64,000 nt of DNA, taken from Paenibacillus eucommiae (GTDB taxonomy: Bacteria; Bacillota; Bacilli; Paenibacillales; NBRC-103111). The notes under the pieces are model-generated. The model was not told the DNA's origin, ran no database searches, and was given only the letters and a program-made list of their open reading frames with translations. The stretch's first letter is position 1. Each line of letters begins with the position of its first letter. The DNA is taken from the NCBI RefSeq assembly GCF_017874215.1, contig NZ_JAGGLB010000043.1, positions 1 through 64,000 of the forward strand, in the 5' to 3' direction. A program made the translations under genes and the position numbers. This document shows, in pieces, positions 18,381-27,509 of the stretch.

Positions 18381-19577
18381 ATGGCTATTTTTAAGCAAAA
18401 AATGTTGTGGCTCGGCATAGTGGTCGTGATGGTGGCATTAGTCGCTTTCGGTGCGGCGATGATGGGCTCGGTGCTCGGGACGAAACCAAAGGAGCTGCCC
18501 GTGGCGTTGGTCATGCTGGACCAAGCGGTGGAATTACCTGCTGGAGGCAAGCTTGCGGCAGGAGAGATGATGAAAGGGAGGCTGACCGAAAATACGCAGC
18601 TGCCGATTGTCTGGGAAATCGTGGGCTCTGAGGAAGAGGCCCGGGCCGGACACGACAAGCATAAATATTATGGAGCGCTGGTGCTACCGGCAGATTTGAG
18701 CAGTGGGCTGCTCTCCTTATCCTCTCCTAATCCTAAGCCTGCTGTGGTGACAATCATCGCGAATGAAGGCATGAATACACAAGCCGCGACCGTTGTGAAG
18801 CAAGTCCTCAGTCAAGTCATGAAGGGGGTCTCCCTGGAGCTCTCGAATCAGATGATCGGACAGCTCGGGCAGCAAACCGGACAGATTCCGGCGGGAGCGG
18901 CTGCATCCCTCCTGGCTCCGATCACGATTCAAGAGGAGATCGTTCATCCTGTAGGCGTGAACAACGCAAGCGGCAATGCGCCGGGACTGCTGACACAGAT
19001 CATTTGGATAGGCAGCTTGATTACCGGAATGATTTTGTTCATAACGAATGGGAAGGCACTGATGGCGGGAGCAAACAGATGGACGGTAATGGTGAGCCAA
19101 ACTGCTGCCGGACTAGTGATCGTAGGAGCGGCAGCTGGTTTCTTGCTGTGGATGGCATCTTCTTGGTACGGGATGGAGCTGGCGCATGCAGTTGACACAT
19201 GGTTATTCCTATGGCTTACGGGCTCGGTGTTTTTCCTCCTTCAGTCTGCGCTGCTCAATTGGATCGGGCTGCCTTCCATGGGAATCTTGGTGCTCTTAAT
19301 GTTCTTCTCGATGCCTGTGCTTAATATGGCTCCGGAATTTTTGTCGCAGACGACGCAGGACTGGATCTATTCATGGACGCCTCTAAGGTTCGCGGCCAGC
19401 GGCTTGCGTGAGGTGATGTACTTCGGAGGACTAGACTCCGTCAGCTCCAATGCATCCGTGCTATGGACTATAGGCGGAGCGTTTCTGGCCCTGCTGTTGG
19501 CTTCTGGCGTGAAAAAAACAAAAACGAACCCAGAGAAGTTAGGTACGGTTGGAGTTGCTTCGAATATGGTCAACTAA
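18381..19577 (+). CDS. YhgE/Pip-like ABC-2 type membrane protein
   Basis: 398 residues. There is one TM helix at the N-terminus (WLGIVVVMVALVAFGAAMMG), an extracytoplasmic region of about 180 residues, and five to six TM helices in the C-terminal half, as in YhgE/Pip and ABC-2 permease-like proteins. AAGGAG at 18364-18369 is 11 bases before ATG at 18381 and only two bases before an in-frame GTG at 18372, so ATG is preferred. It is divergent from a TetR regulator, an arrangement typical of multidrug or envelope-stress export genes. The function is inferred, since members are poorly characterised. Confidence 0.8.
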   Translation: MAIFKQKMLWLGIVVVMVALVAFGAAMMGSVLGTKPKELPVALVMLDQAVELPAGGKLAAGEMMKGRLTENTQLPIVWEIVGSEEEARAGHDKHKYYGALVLPADLSSGLLSLSSPNPKPAVVTIIANEGMNTQAATVVKQVLSQVMKGVSLELSNQMIGQLGQQTGQIPAGAAASLLAPITIQEEIVHPVGVNNASGNAPGLLTQIIWIGSLITGMILFITNGKALMAGANRWTVMVSQTAAGLVIVGAAAGFLLWMASSWYGMELAHAVDTWLFLWLTGSVFFLLQSALLNWIGLPSMGILVLLMFFSMPVLNMAPEFLSQTTQDWIYSWTPLRFAASGLREVMYFGGLDSVSSNASVLWTIGGAFLALLLASGVKKTKTNPEKLGTVGVASNMVN

Positions 19578-19617
19578 TTCTATCTAGCGAATTTACGAAC
19601 TTGTGAACTTGCGCATG

Positions 19618-19660
19618 AAAAAAGCCTTGTCAGCTCTCACTGGAGAGCGGCAGGGCTTTT
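19618..19660 (+). terminator. intrinsic terminator after YhgE-like gene
   Basis: AAAAGCCTTGTC and GGCAGGGCTTTT arms with an inner GCTCTC/GAGAGC stem. The hairpin ends in TTTT. Confidence 0.85.
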
Positions 19661-19759
19661 GGTTGCTTTGATGTGAGATAAGTTCTTGTTAGACCGGACC
19701 AAGAGGCAGCGCCGAAAAGTATTGTAATTTTGAATGGAATCCGTTATATTAAATTATAG

Positions 19760-19772
19760 TTAGATAATCTAA
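19760..19772. promoter_or_regulatory. MarR-type operator (perfect 13-bp palindrome)
   Basis: TTAGATAATCTAA is a perfect palindrome 20 bp before the MarR start. A near copy precedes the exporter gene at 20365-20377, so the regulator probably controls both itself and the exporter. Confidence 0.7.
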
Positions 19773-19792
19773 TTAATTGATGAGGTGATGTT

Positions 19793-20344
19793 ATGGGCAG
19801 AAAAAACAACAAGGAGCATACATCCGATCAATTGCCAAAGTTAGGCGTTAAGCCCTATATAGAGCTGATGGGCAAAACCGCTTCGAAAGACACAGATCGA
19901 AATTCGGCTTACATCGGTTTATTGATGTTATGGCTTGGGGACAACACCTTGGATGCTATTGACCTTGGTTTATCCTCATTCGGCATTACTGAGAGCAAAT
20001 TGGATTTGCTGCTGCTGCTTACACTGCACGAAGGCAGAGAACTTGTCACTCCTTCTGCGCTTGCAGACAGACTTGGGATTCGGCGTGCTTCCGTTACGGC
20101 TCTATTGGATTGGCTGGAAAAGAGACGATGGATTATCCGCCAGCCAAGCGAACTGGATCGTCGCATGATTCATGTCAGCCTTACGCCGGAAGGCCGAGAC
20201 TTGCTCGAGCAAGTATTACCCGCGTTCTGGTCAACTTGTTCCTCTATTATTATCGAAATGGATCCTGAGGAGCGAATCGTTCTGGAAAAAATACTGTTAA
20301 AGTTGAATGCCAGCTTGGAAAAGAGAATGGGGGTGGGGAGATAA
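19793..20344 (+). CDS. MarR family transcriptional regulator
   Basis: 183 residues. The winged helix is visible as VTPSALADRLGIRRASVTALLDWLEKRRWI (recognition helix), followed by the wing QPSELDRRMIHVSLTPEGRDLL, the MarR hallmark. The N-terminal extension of about 40 residues is rich in Lys and Asn. A GAGGTG site lies just upstream of ATG. It lies 64 bp before the MFS exporter on the same strand, and palindromic operators precede both. It most likely represses the exporter until a ligand binds. Confidence 0.93.
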   Translation: MGRKNNKEHTSDQLPKLGVKPYIELMGKTASKDTDRNSAYIGLLMLWLGDNTLDAIDLGLSSFGITESKLDLLLLLTLHEGRELVTPSALADRLGIRRASVTALLDWLEKRRWIIRQPSELDRRMIHVSLTPEGRDLLEQVLPAFWSTCSSIIIEMDPEERIVLEKILLKLNASLEKRMGVGR

Positions 20345-20364
20345 AATTTTTTTTGAATAAATGG

Positions 20365-20377
20365 TTAGATTATCTTA
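20365..20377. promoter_or_regulatory. second MarR-type operator
   Basis: TTAGATTATCTTA differs by two bases from the perfect palindrome at 19760-19772. It lies 32 bp upstream of the MFS gene start. Confidence 0.6.
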
Positions 20378-20408
20378 CTATATTAATTTTTTGATAAAGA
20401 GGTGTCCT

Positions 20409-21638
20409 ATGTCACGAATCGTTCATTCAACCAAGGATCAAAGAAATTATTCTATGATGACTGCTATTCTATGTTGGTCTGGGATGGTGGTCATGTCTAG
20501 TCTGTATGTAACCATTCCTCTTATTTCTATGTTTGCTGAAACTTATGGTATCACATTGACACAAGCTGCGGCAGCGGGCAGCGTATTTTCACTAGGGTTT
20601 GCGATGGGCTGTCTGATTTATGGAGCATTGTCCGAAAAATACGGGCGTAAGAAAGTAATTTTAATCGGACTTATTGCATTAACTTTCATTTCTATACTGC
20701 TTGGTATGGTGGATAATTTCTCGTGGATTCTGCTACTCAGAGGTATGCAAGGCGCTGCTGCTGCCACGTTCTCACCGGTTGCTCTTGCCTATGCGGTTGA
20801 AATGTTTCCTGCAGAAAAACGCGTGACAACTATCGGATTCATCAGCACAGGATTTTTGGTAGCGGGGATCGTTGGCCAGGTTATAAGCAGTCTAATTACT
20901 CAGCAATATGGTTGGAACGCCGTATTTTATGTGCTTGCTGTTGTCTACTCAGTGACTTCGCTTCTGGTGCTAAGATTTTTGCCAAAAGGAGATATTGGGC
21001 AAGCAAATGCGAGCATTTGGGCCTCCATTAAGCAATTTGGTGCTGTTTTTACACACAAAAATCTTGTTTTAAGCTACATGGTTGCACTGGTATTGCTTAT
21101 GTCTTTTGTTAGTATGTACACAGTCTTAGGCGGTTATTTGAGCGGTCCGGATTTTGGACTCAACCAACAAGAAATCCTTTATGTTCGATCTACTGGCGTA
21201 TTGGGCATGTTAATCTCTCCTTTCGCGGGTAAGCTTTCTAAGCGGTTTGGAGTTCGTCGGTTACTGCGTGGCGGGTTATGTTTAGCCATTGCAGGTCTAG
21301 CTCTCCTTGGTGTATTTTCGAGCTTGCCTATTTTGATAGGCATGAGCTTGATATTTGTTGGCGGAATTGCCTTATCTGTCCCATCTCTTGTTTCTCTTGT
21401 TGGTCAATTGGGAGGGAAGTCGCGGGGGATTGCGGTTTCGGTCTATACCTTTATCCTGTTTACGGGAACAAGTTTAGGCCCGATTTTATCCATAAACCTG
21501 ATGAAAATGAGCAGCTACATGGTTACGTTTTTTCTGCTGGCACTTGTTCTAGGTATTGGTCTGTTGGCCGCTTGTCTGATTCATACAGATTCCGAGGATG
21601 GAACCATTACTCAAATGGCTCATAAGAATCAGGGATGA
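20409..21638 (+). CDS. MFS transporter (DHA1-like exporter)
   Basis: 409 residues from ATG at 20409, which has AAAGAGGTG just upstream. Twelve TM helices are expected. The loop 2-3 signature is GALSEKYGRKKVILIG (MFS motif A), and the loop 8-9 equivalent is AGKLSKRFGVRRLLRGG. Such proteins use proton-motive force to expel small molecules. It is controlled by the adjacent MarR regulator and ends before a terminator at 21656-21695. Substrate unknown. Confidence 0.93.
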   Translation: MSRIVHSTKDQRNYSMMTAILCWSGMVVMSSLYVTIPLISMFAETYGITLTQAAAAGSVFSLGFAMGCLIYGALSEKYGRKKVILIGLIALTFISILLGMVDNFSWILLLRGMQGAAAATFSPVALAYAVEMFPAEKRVTTIGFISTGFLVAGIVGQVISSLITQQYGWNAVFYVLAVVYSVTSLLVLRFLPKGDIGQANASIWASIKQFGAVFTHKNLVLSYMVALVLLMSFVSMYTVLGGYLSGPDFGLNQQEILYVRSTGVLGMLISPFAGKLSKRFGVRRLLRGGLCLAIAGLALLGVFSSLPILIGMSLIFVGGIALSVPSLVSLVGQLGGKSRGIAVSVYTFILFTGTSLGPILSINLMKMSSYMVTFFLLALVLGIGLLAACLIHTDSEDGTITQMAHKNQG

Positions 21639-21655
21639 GGCACTCTTTGATTAGA

Positions 21656-21695
21656 AAAGCTGCTTCACCCGCTGGCCAAAGGGGGAAGCAGCTTT
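21656..21695. terminator. bidirectional terminator
   Basis: AAAGCTGCTTC and GAAGCAGCTTT arms with an 18-nt loop. It sits between the MFS gene and the convergent hypothetical gene. Confidence 0.8.
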
Positions 21696-21709
21696 ATTAT
21701 GCATATGCT

Positions 21710-22243
21710 CTATCTATCAACCCGGTAAAAGGCGTCAACCGTCTGATAGGGGAGGAACGCCTGCTGCATGCTGTCAGGCAGGGGGCTCCATTTTGTTGCT
21801 TTGGAGTCGTATATCAGCCACTGAGAATCGCTATTTTCTATCTCCTTCTGGACGATCAGGAAGGGACCGAAAGGTAACGGTCTTTTGTCGCCTGGAGGCA
21901 CGGGTATTTGCTTTTTGGCAGAGCCGGGTACCCATTCATACCATTTGGCAGGAGTATCGTCAAAAGGTTTTCCAGGTGCATTCAGCGGCGCTACGACAAG
22001 ATAAGCCCGCTGATCGTCAGCGAGTAGCAGCAGACCGTCGGTCGTTGCTTTTTTGCCGTTCCTGAAGGTGAATTCCGTAACCATTTTTCCATCGATCATC
22101 TTCGAGCTGTAGATGCCGTTCGGCTTCGGAACAATGGGCAGTTGCAGGGCATGGTATTTGTTTGCCCACCCGGTTTGCGCATAATTCGGCTGCACCACGG
22201 CGTTACTGTTCCCTTTCTGAGACCAGCGGTTAATGTGGATCAT
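21710..22243 (-). CDS. hypothetical protein, possible detached C-terminal part of the upstream lipoprotein
   Basis: 177 residues. No signal peptide and no recognised domain. It is rich in Trp, Pro and beta-type sequence (EFTFRNGKKATTDGLLLLADD). Its ATG overlaps the stop of the upstream lipoprotein gene by 4 bp (ATGA), which could be translational coupling. However, its reading frame stays open for at least 15 codons above the ATG, and the protein lacks any export signal while resembling the beta-rich style of its neighbour. A frameshift splitting one lipoprotein of about 650 residues is therefore possible. Function unknown. Confidence 0.6.
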   Translation of the reverse strand: MIHINRWSQKGNSNAVVQPNYAQTGWANKYHALQLPIVPKPNGIYSSKMIDGKMVTEFTFRNGKKATTDGLLLLADDQRAYLVVAPLNAPGKPFDDTPAKWYEWVPGSAKKQIPVPPGDKRPLPFGPFLIVQKEIENSDSQWLIYDSKATKWSPLPDSMQQAFLPYQTVDAFYRVDR

Positions 22244-23652
22244 TGGTTCTTCACCGAAATATTGGGTTGTGTATCGGTGGGGCCATCGTAGGCTGATCCA
22301 TTGAAATAGCCAGCCGGGGCGTCATCATCCTTGAAGCTGGTTAATTTCCCAGTGTTCAAGTCCAGCTTCATCCAGTTCGTATAGGTCATCCATACGACTG
22401 CATCATTGCCAATCCACTGCACGGGCATGTTCTGCAGATCGCCGGGAAAATGAACGACAGATTCAATGATCGTGGGCTTCTGACCTTCCCTGTCAAGCAC
22501 AAGGGCATAGTAGCCTCCAGGTTCGTCAGCAAACGGACCGCCAAGCTGGATAAGCCCGATAGTATTCTTTTTGTTAGGGGAAAGCAGCGGAAAATCATAA
22601 AACTTGGCATACCGCGAATCGGTTACCTGGGCACCACTTGGATATTGAAGCCACTGGCGTTCGGGAATTTTATGAATGCTCACATATTGGTCAAATTGGT
22701 TCATATAATTACCGCTTTTGGCAAGCAGCGAGCTAAGTGATATGTTCCATACGTCTTTACCCTCAGGAAGCGGAAGCAGAAGACTGCTTTCATTCTGCCA
22801 CTTTCCCCAAGGCTTGGGGGCATCCGAACCGTTGCCGCTAGCTGTAACCTGGCTGGCCAGAACTGGCTCGGAGAAGGTCAGCAGTACTTCGCGTTCCGTA
22901 CTGGATACAAATATTTGAGTGCCGAACTCCCGGCCATTTGCCATGAGGAGTTCGCCATCTTTTCCGTTTGATGAGGCTGTGAAGGAAAGACGATTATCGC
23001 TGCGGATGAGCGTGATTGGCGGTAAATCGCCTACTGTAAGCACTGCCCTGCTGCCAATTTGGGTGATCACTCCCTTGTAGCGGGAAGCTGATAGCTCAGG
23101 ATTTTCTTTAACAAAGTTGAGCTTGCCGCCTTCAACATGAATTTGTGCGGCAAGCCGCTCCAGTGTGGCGGCGTCCTTAGACTCGAAATTGACGAAGAAA
23201 TAAGCATCTGTCATATACAGGGCATATGTGGCTGGCTGATCAGGAAACGGCTTTATTGGAGAACCGGAATCAGGTATAGTGCCATAAAAAGCAAAACAGT
23301 CAGAGTCTCCTAAGCCTTCCTGATTTGGGGGTGGAGGATTCTGCTGGCAAAGGGAAAGCTCGTTCATCGCAGCTGAGAACTCGGATTTCGCTGTCTCTTG
23401 ACCGCTCCCGGAACCGGAGGCAGAAGAAACGGGAAGCAGCGAGGGAGACGGAGACAGGTGATGTAAGCCTGATTCTTGATTAGGCGAGCTGCTGACAGCG
23501 GGTGGTTTCGCTTTTTCGTCGCATGAAGCTGCCAGCGAGAGGAAGAGCGCAAGGGCGAACCCAATACCAGCCCACCGGAAGCTTCCACGGTCAGCCTTTT
23601 TTCTGGATTCATGACCTGTTTTATTTCTACGGATTGATTTGGTAATGAACAT
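22240..23652 (-). CDS. lipoprotein with beta-rich Ig-like domains, unknown function
   Basis: About 470 residues from ATG at 23652 (AAAGGGG ten bases upstream; a GTG six bases earlier is the alternative). A TM helix plus lipobox (FLSLAASC) marks it as a membrane-anchored lipoprotein. A Ser/Pro/Gly-rich linker to about residue 95 leads into a beta-rich region containing REVLLTFSEPVLASQVTASG, typical of an Ig-like or big domain, and a C-terminal propeller-like stretch (YYALVLDREGQKP). It is divergent from the ECF sigma gene and may belong to that regulon. Not recognised beyond this. Confidence 0.75.
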   Translation of the reverse strand: MFITKSIRRNKTGHESRKKADRGSFRWAGIGFALALFLSLAASCDEKAKPPAVSSSPNQESGLHHLSPSPSLLPVSSASGSGSGQETAKSEFSAAMNELSLCQQNPPPPNQEGLGDSDCFAFYGTIPDSGSPIKPFPDQPATYALYMTDAYFFVNFESKDAATLERLAAQIHVEGGKLNFVKENPELSASRYKGVITQIGSRAVLTVGDLPPITLIRSDNRLSFTASSNGKDGELLMANGREFGTQIFVSSTEREVLLTFSEPVLASQVTASGNGSDAPKPWGKWQNESSLLLPLPEGKDVWNISLSSLLAKSGNYMNQFDQYVSIHKIPERQWLQYPSGAQVTDSRYAKFYDFPLLSPNKKNTIGLIQLGGPFADEPGGYYALVLDREGQKPTIIESVVHFPGDLQNMPVQWIGNDAVVWMTYTNWMKLDLNTGKLTSFKDDDAPAGYFNGSAYDGPTDTQPNISVKNQ

Positions 23653-23846
23653 AGACACAGTACCCCTTTCAACTCACAAAAGTTTCTTTTTTATACAAAT
23701 CATTTAGAGCCATCCGATTATGCCAAAACGGTTACCTTGCCATTAAGTGTAACAAATTTTCCATATTTAGGATATAACAATAAAGTCCGATGCCGCCTGG
23801 GTTTCGGATTTTTTTGCGTTCGGTTCAAATTTTTTTTACTAGAAGG

Positions 23847-23872
23847 TGTAACTTTTTCAGCTGAATTACGAA
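23847..23872 (+). promoter_or_regulatory. candidate ECF-type promoter upstream of sigma gene
   Basis: TGTAAC, 16 bp, then CGAA. This resembles ECF promoters (AAC-containing -35, CG-containing -10), which would allow autoregulation. A second TGTAAC lies near 23750. Confidence 0.35.
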
Positions 23873-23902
23873 TAAGAGGTAAGGGCTGAGGGGAGGGACA
23901 AG

Positions 23903-24427
23903 ATGGACGAGGATCAGCACTGGATTGAGCTTTTTTTGGAAGGGAATCTGGACGCCTTTGAAAGGCTTGTCCTGAAGTACCGCCGCAGCGCGATCGTGTT
24001 CGGGCAGCACTTTGTTAAGGATTTTCATACGGCTGAGGATATTGCCCAGGAAAGCTTTGCCGAATTTTATGTGTATCGGGCGCGGTTCAACAGCAATTAT
24101 AAGTTTAAGACTTATTTATTTACGATTATTCGCAATAAGTGCGTCGATTATTTACGCAAACATAGCAAAGTCCAGTACGAAGAAGCTGAGCTTATGAGCC
24201 GACAGACGACGGAAGAGGAAGTGCTGCAGCGCGAGAAAAAAGTGTTCTTGTATGAAACGATGAAGCAGCTGAAAACGGACTATCGGACGGCGGTGTATTT
24301 AATCGATATCGAGCAATTTTCCTATAAAGAGGCTTCAGCGATCATGCGAAAAAGCACGGTGCAGATGAAAATCCTGATCTATAGGGCAAGGAAAAAAATG
24401 AAGCTGTTACTCGAACAGGAGGGATGA
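23903..24427 (+). CDS. ECF-type RNA polymerase sigma factor
   Basis: 174 residues. Sigma region 2 is DAFERLVLKYRRSAIVFGQHFVKDFHTAEDIAQESFAEFYVY (split by normal gaps), and region 4 is TDYRTAVYLIDIEQFSYKEASAIMRKSTVQMKILIYRARKKMKLLL, with the helix-turn-helix near 130-165. It redirects RNA polymerase to stress or envelope promoters. ATG follows GGGGAGGG. The next gene overlaps the stop by 4 bp and encodes a small two-helix membrane protein that may be its anti-sigma factor. The ABC exporter genes behind it form one operon with it. Confidence 0.92.
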   Translation: MDEDQHWIELFLEGNLDAFERLVLKYRRSAIVFGQHFVKDFHTAEDIAQESFAEFYVYRARFNSNYKFKTYLFTIIRNKCVDYLRKHSKVQYEEAELMSRQTTEEEVLQREKKVFLYETMKQLKTDYRTAVYLIDIEQFSYKEASAIMRKSTVQMKILIYRARKKMKLLLEQEG

Positions 24428-24783
24428 CGGTGGAAAAAGAGTCCAAGCAGCATGAGCATGAGCCTTTAGTGCTAAATGCTGAAGAGCAGCAATTCATGAA
24501 TGGTGTTTTAGACAAAGTAATGAGGCTCCAACTGAAAGAAAAAACACAGCAGCATCTGGAGCTGACAAGCTCGCGCAGGCACAATAAGCTATTCGCTAAA
24601 AGGATGCTCGTATACAGGCTTGCCATGCTTGCGCTGCTTATTGGTTCTGGGGTTGTATTTTTCGTAAACGGCTTCTCTATAGGGATTGTTCTATGTATGT
24701 CTGTCCTGTGGATGTGCGCCGGGGTGATTCATGAGTATGTGCAGACAATAGAAGATAAAGATGACAATTTAATTAAGAGGTGA
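24424..24783 (+). CDS. small membrane protein, possible anti-sigma factor
   Basis: 119 residues. The N-terminal 60 residues are charged and cytoplasmic. Two hydrophobic helices follow (LAMLALLIGSGVVFFVNG and GIVLCMSVLWMCAGVIH). It overlaps the sigma gene by 4 bp (ATGA). Position and topology fit an anti-sigma protein, but no zinc-binding HxxxCxxC motif is present, so this remains inference. Confidence 0.65.
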   Translation: MTVEKESKQHEHEPLVLNAEEQQFMNGVLDKVMRLQLKEKTQQHLELTSSRRHNKLFAKRMLVYRLAMLALLIGSGVVFFVNGFSIGIVLCMSVLWMCAGVIHEYVQTIEDKDDNLIKR

Positions 24784-24789
24784 ACGAGC

Positions 24790-25653
24790 ATGGAAATCCA
24801 AATTCAACAGCTATCCAAAAGATTCGGTGAAAAAAAGGCGCTAAACAAAGTGAATTTGCGCATTGGCGAGGGCATGTTCGGCTTGCTTGGTCCCAATGGC
24901 GCAGGCAAGACAAGCCTGATGCGGATTCTGACAACGCTGCTGCCCAAAAGCGAAGGGAGCATCCAGATGGCGGGGGTTCCGATTGAAGATAAAATGAAAA
25001 TCCGCAGCATGGTAGGCTATTTGCCGCAGGATTTCTCGGTATATCCGTCTTTTACGGTATATGAAGCCATGGACTATTTGGCCATTCTTTCAGGGCTTGA
25101 TGATCGTAAGGCCCGCAAGGAAAAGATCAGGCTGCTGCTGGCCAAAGTGAATCTTGAAGCTCAAATGAAGACGAAGGTGCGCTCGCTGTCAGGGGGAATG
25201 AAGCGAAGGCTGGGCATTGCACAGGCCATCATTCACGATCCGCAGGTGCTGATTGTGGATGAGCCTACGGCTGGCTTGGACCCGGAGGAACGAATCCGCT
25301 TCCGTAATTTGCTGAGGGATTTTTCCGAGGGGAGAATTGTGATTTTATCTACGCATATTGTGGAGGATATTGAATTTACTTGCGAGAATTTGGCCGTCCT
25401 GAAGCAAGGACAGCTGCTGTATGAGGGGAAAGTGAAGGGGCTGCTGCTGCAGGCAGAGGGCCATGTGTGGACAGCGGCTATAGAACGTCAGGAGCTGGAA
25501 AGCATTCGTGAGAAGTATGCCATCATTTCCACGGTTTCGGAAGGTGACAGTATCCGGCTCAGATTGCTTGGTTCAGAGCGCCCGTTCAGCCATGCTGAAG
25601 CGGTCCGGCCAACGATCGAGGATGCCTACATGAAGCTGATGGGGGAGGCGTGA
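24790..25653 (+). CDS. ABC transporter ATP-binding protein (ABC-2 exporter)
   Basis: 287 residues. Walker A is GPNGAGKT (34-41), the signature is LSGGM (133-137), Walker B is LIVDEP (154-159) and the switch His is in STHIVED. It has the export-type C-terminal extension. It powers the two permease-like membrane proteins encoded next, and its stop overlaps the following start by 4 bp. Confidence 0.94.
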   Translation: MEIQIQQLSKRFGEKKALNKVNLRIGEGMFGLLGPNGAGKTSLMRILTTLLPKSEGSIQMAGVPIEDKMKIRSMVGYLPQDFSVYPSFTVYEAMDYLAILSGLDDRKARKEKIRLLLAKVNLEAQMKTKVRSLSGGMKRRLGIAQAIIHDPQVLIVDEPTAGLDPEERIRFRNLLRDFSEGRIVILSTHIVEDIEFTCENLAVLKQGQLLYEGKVKGLLLQAEGHVWTAAIERQELESIREKYAIISTVSEGDSIRLRLLGSERPFSHAEAVRPTIEDAYMKLMGEA

Positions 25654-26825
25654 CGATGTTTTTTTCACTAATGGGTAAAGAATTAAAGTATCAGTTTGGC
25701 AATCTTACGTTCTATATGTTTCTTGTGGCGGTGATCCTTTTTTATGTAACACAATTTGATCCTCCCGGTTCTATTGCCGATTTAAAGCCGAAAGCAGAAG
25801 CTCAGGGTGAAAGGATTTATTACGGGCAGAAGACGATTACGGAGCCGCGTGATGAAATGGTCAAAATGGTCTGGCAATTGGAATGGGATTATCAAGCGGG
25901 TGAGATTTCGAAGCCTTTACTATTTATGAACAAGTCCGTCAAGCTGGATGAGCAGCAGTTGGCGGCGATGGAACAAACGCTGGAAACGTTACTGCCAGGC
26001 GGTCTGACTTCCGAAATGGCTGAAGATGACTCCAGGATGGAGTTTGCAGTGACGTATGAGAAATACTTGGAGCTGGTTCGCAGTCTCGATAAAAAGCTCG
26101 GTGGTTCAACGGCTTATGGCGATAAGCTGCGGCCTTCCATTTTATATAAAGAGAAAACCTATGAGGATGCTGTGCAGGATTACAAGGATCTGCTGGAAAA
26201 GGACAGGCTTACAAATGCCGGAGGCAGGCTTTTCGCGGATTATATGGGGATTACGGCCGGATTTTTCCCGGTATTCCTATCTGCTTTTGTGCTGGGGAGA
26301 GACAGGCGCACCAGGATGCAGGAGATCATTTACAGTCGAAGCTTTTCCTCCTGGAGGTATGTGCTGCCGAAGTATGCTGCCGTTTGCTTGATCCTTCTAC
26401 TTGGTTATTTGGCGGTGGCAACGCATGCGGAGTTTTCTTTAACCAAAATTGCCGCTGCGGAGCATCTGGATTTTGCTTATTTTGCCTTCTATAAGTATAC
26501 ATTTGCTTGGCTATTGCCTACCATCATGGTGACTGTGGCACTCGGGATGCTGGTTTCCGTGTTGACGAAATATACCTTGGTGGCGATACCGCTTCAATTT
26601 CTGCTCTGGATGAGCACGATGATGCCGCTGGAAGGCGAATACGGCTTGCGTAAATTTGTAATTCGCTACAATACTTTCGGTGGATACGATAATTACGTGC
26701 AGTGGAGCTCTGCTATCATGGTCAACCGGATTTTCTATGTGCTGCTTTCGCTTGCGATTATGTGGCTGGTCATATGGATTTGGAACAGAAAGCGGGGGCA
26801 TGCAGGTGCATCAGCCAAAGCTTAG
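25650..26825 (+). CDS. ABC-2 type permease subunit
   Basis: 391 residues. TM helix 1 (NLTFYMFLVAVILFYVTQF) is followed by an extracytoplasmic loop of about 170 residues, then five or more helices in the second half (from ADYMGITAGFFPVFLSAFVLGRD). This is the layout of ABC-2 exporters with a large outer domain. ATG overlaps the ATPase stop by 4 bp, and the next gene begins inside its 3' end. Confidence 0.8.
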   Translation: MTMFFSLMGKELKYQFGNLTFYMFLVAVILFYVTQFDPPGSIADLKPKAEAQGERIYYGQKTITEPRDEMVKMVWQLEWDYQAGEISKPLLFMNKSVKLDEQQLAAMEQTLETLLPGGLTSEMAEDDSRMEFAVTYEKYLELVRSLDKKLGGSTAYGDKLRPSILYKEKTYEDAVQDYKDLLEKDRLTNAGGRLFADYMGITAGFFPVFLSAFVLGRDRRTRMQEIIYSRSFSSWRYVLPKYAAVCLILLLGYLAVATHAEFSLTKIAAAEHLDFAYFAFYKYTFAWLLPTIMVTVALGMLVSVLTKYTLVAIPLQFLLWMSTMMPLEGEYGLRKFVIRYNTFGGYDNYVQWSSAIMVNRIFYVLLSLAIMWLVIWIWNRKRGHAGASAKA

Positions 26826-27447
26826 AGCCAACTTCCCTAAACTTATCTATTACAATGCGAAAATAAGCGGCAGCGTCTATCCGTTCATTGGCTTAGTCTA
26901 CGTCATCTTGATCTGCTTGATGTTCAACCTCCGCTTTGTCGATTTTAAGGAAATGGCGCAAATTGGGGAGATGTATGTGTCGCTGCTGGGGATTTTTATG
27001 CTGCCCCATATCACGATGCCGGAGCAGACAGATTCGGTTCATGAGACGATTTTTCCGCGATCCGTACGTCATGTCTATATGGTGCTGATCCGTATCGTTC
27101 TTTCGGTTGGATTACTAGGGATCATGGTTGCTGCGATTGCGCTGCTTGCCTATGGCCAAGGCGGACAGTTTTCCTTTCCCGAAATGGTGGGCGGTGTATG
27201 GATTTCTACTGTATTGTTAGGGGCAGTTGGATTAACGATAGCAACCATCACGGGCAATATTGCTGCCGCGTATATCGGTTCATTTATGTACTATGTATTG
27301 GAGTTATTTACGAAGGGAAAGTACACAGGGGATTTATACTTATTCAGTTTGCTGGATGGCCGTTTTGAGAGCGGGAAGTTTGTGCTGGCTGTTGTTGCGC
27401 TAGTTCTGCTGGCTTTTAATTTGTGGGTGATTTGGCGGCGCAGTTGA
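26800..27447 (+). CDS. second ABC-2 type permease-like membrane protein
   Basis: 215 residues from ATG at 26800, which follows AGCGGGGG; upstream codons in the frame lie in the previous gene. Six hydrophobic helices are likely (VYPFIGLVYVILICLMFNL through LVLLAFNLWVIWRRS). It overlaps the preceding permease gene by 26 bp. It is the last gene of the sigma-ABC operon. What the exporter transports is unknown. Confidence 0.8.
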   Translation: MQVHQPKLRANFPKLIYYNAKISGSVYPFIGLVYVILICLMFNLRFVDFKEMAQIGEMYVSLLGIFMLPHITMPEQTDSVHETIFPRSVRHVYMVLIRIVLSVGLLGIMVAAIALLAYGQGGQFSFPEMVGGVWISTVLLGAVGLTIATITGNIAAAYIGSFMYYVLELFTKGKYTGDLYLFSLLDGRFESGKFVLAVVALVLLAFNLWVIWRRS

Positions 27448-27509
27448 AATTTAGTTCTGTTATGGTTTCATTTTGACTTGTAAATAAAGGGATTTTATTG
27501 TATGATAAC

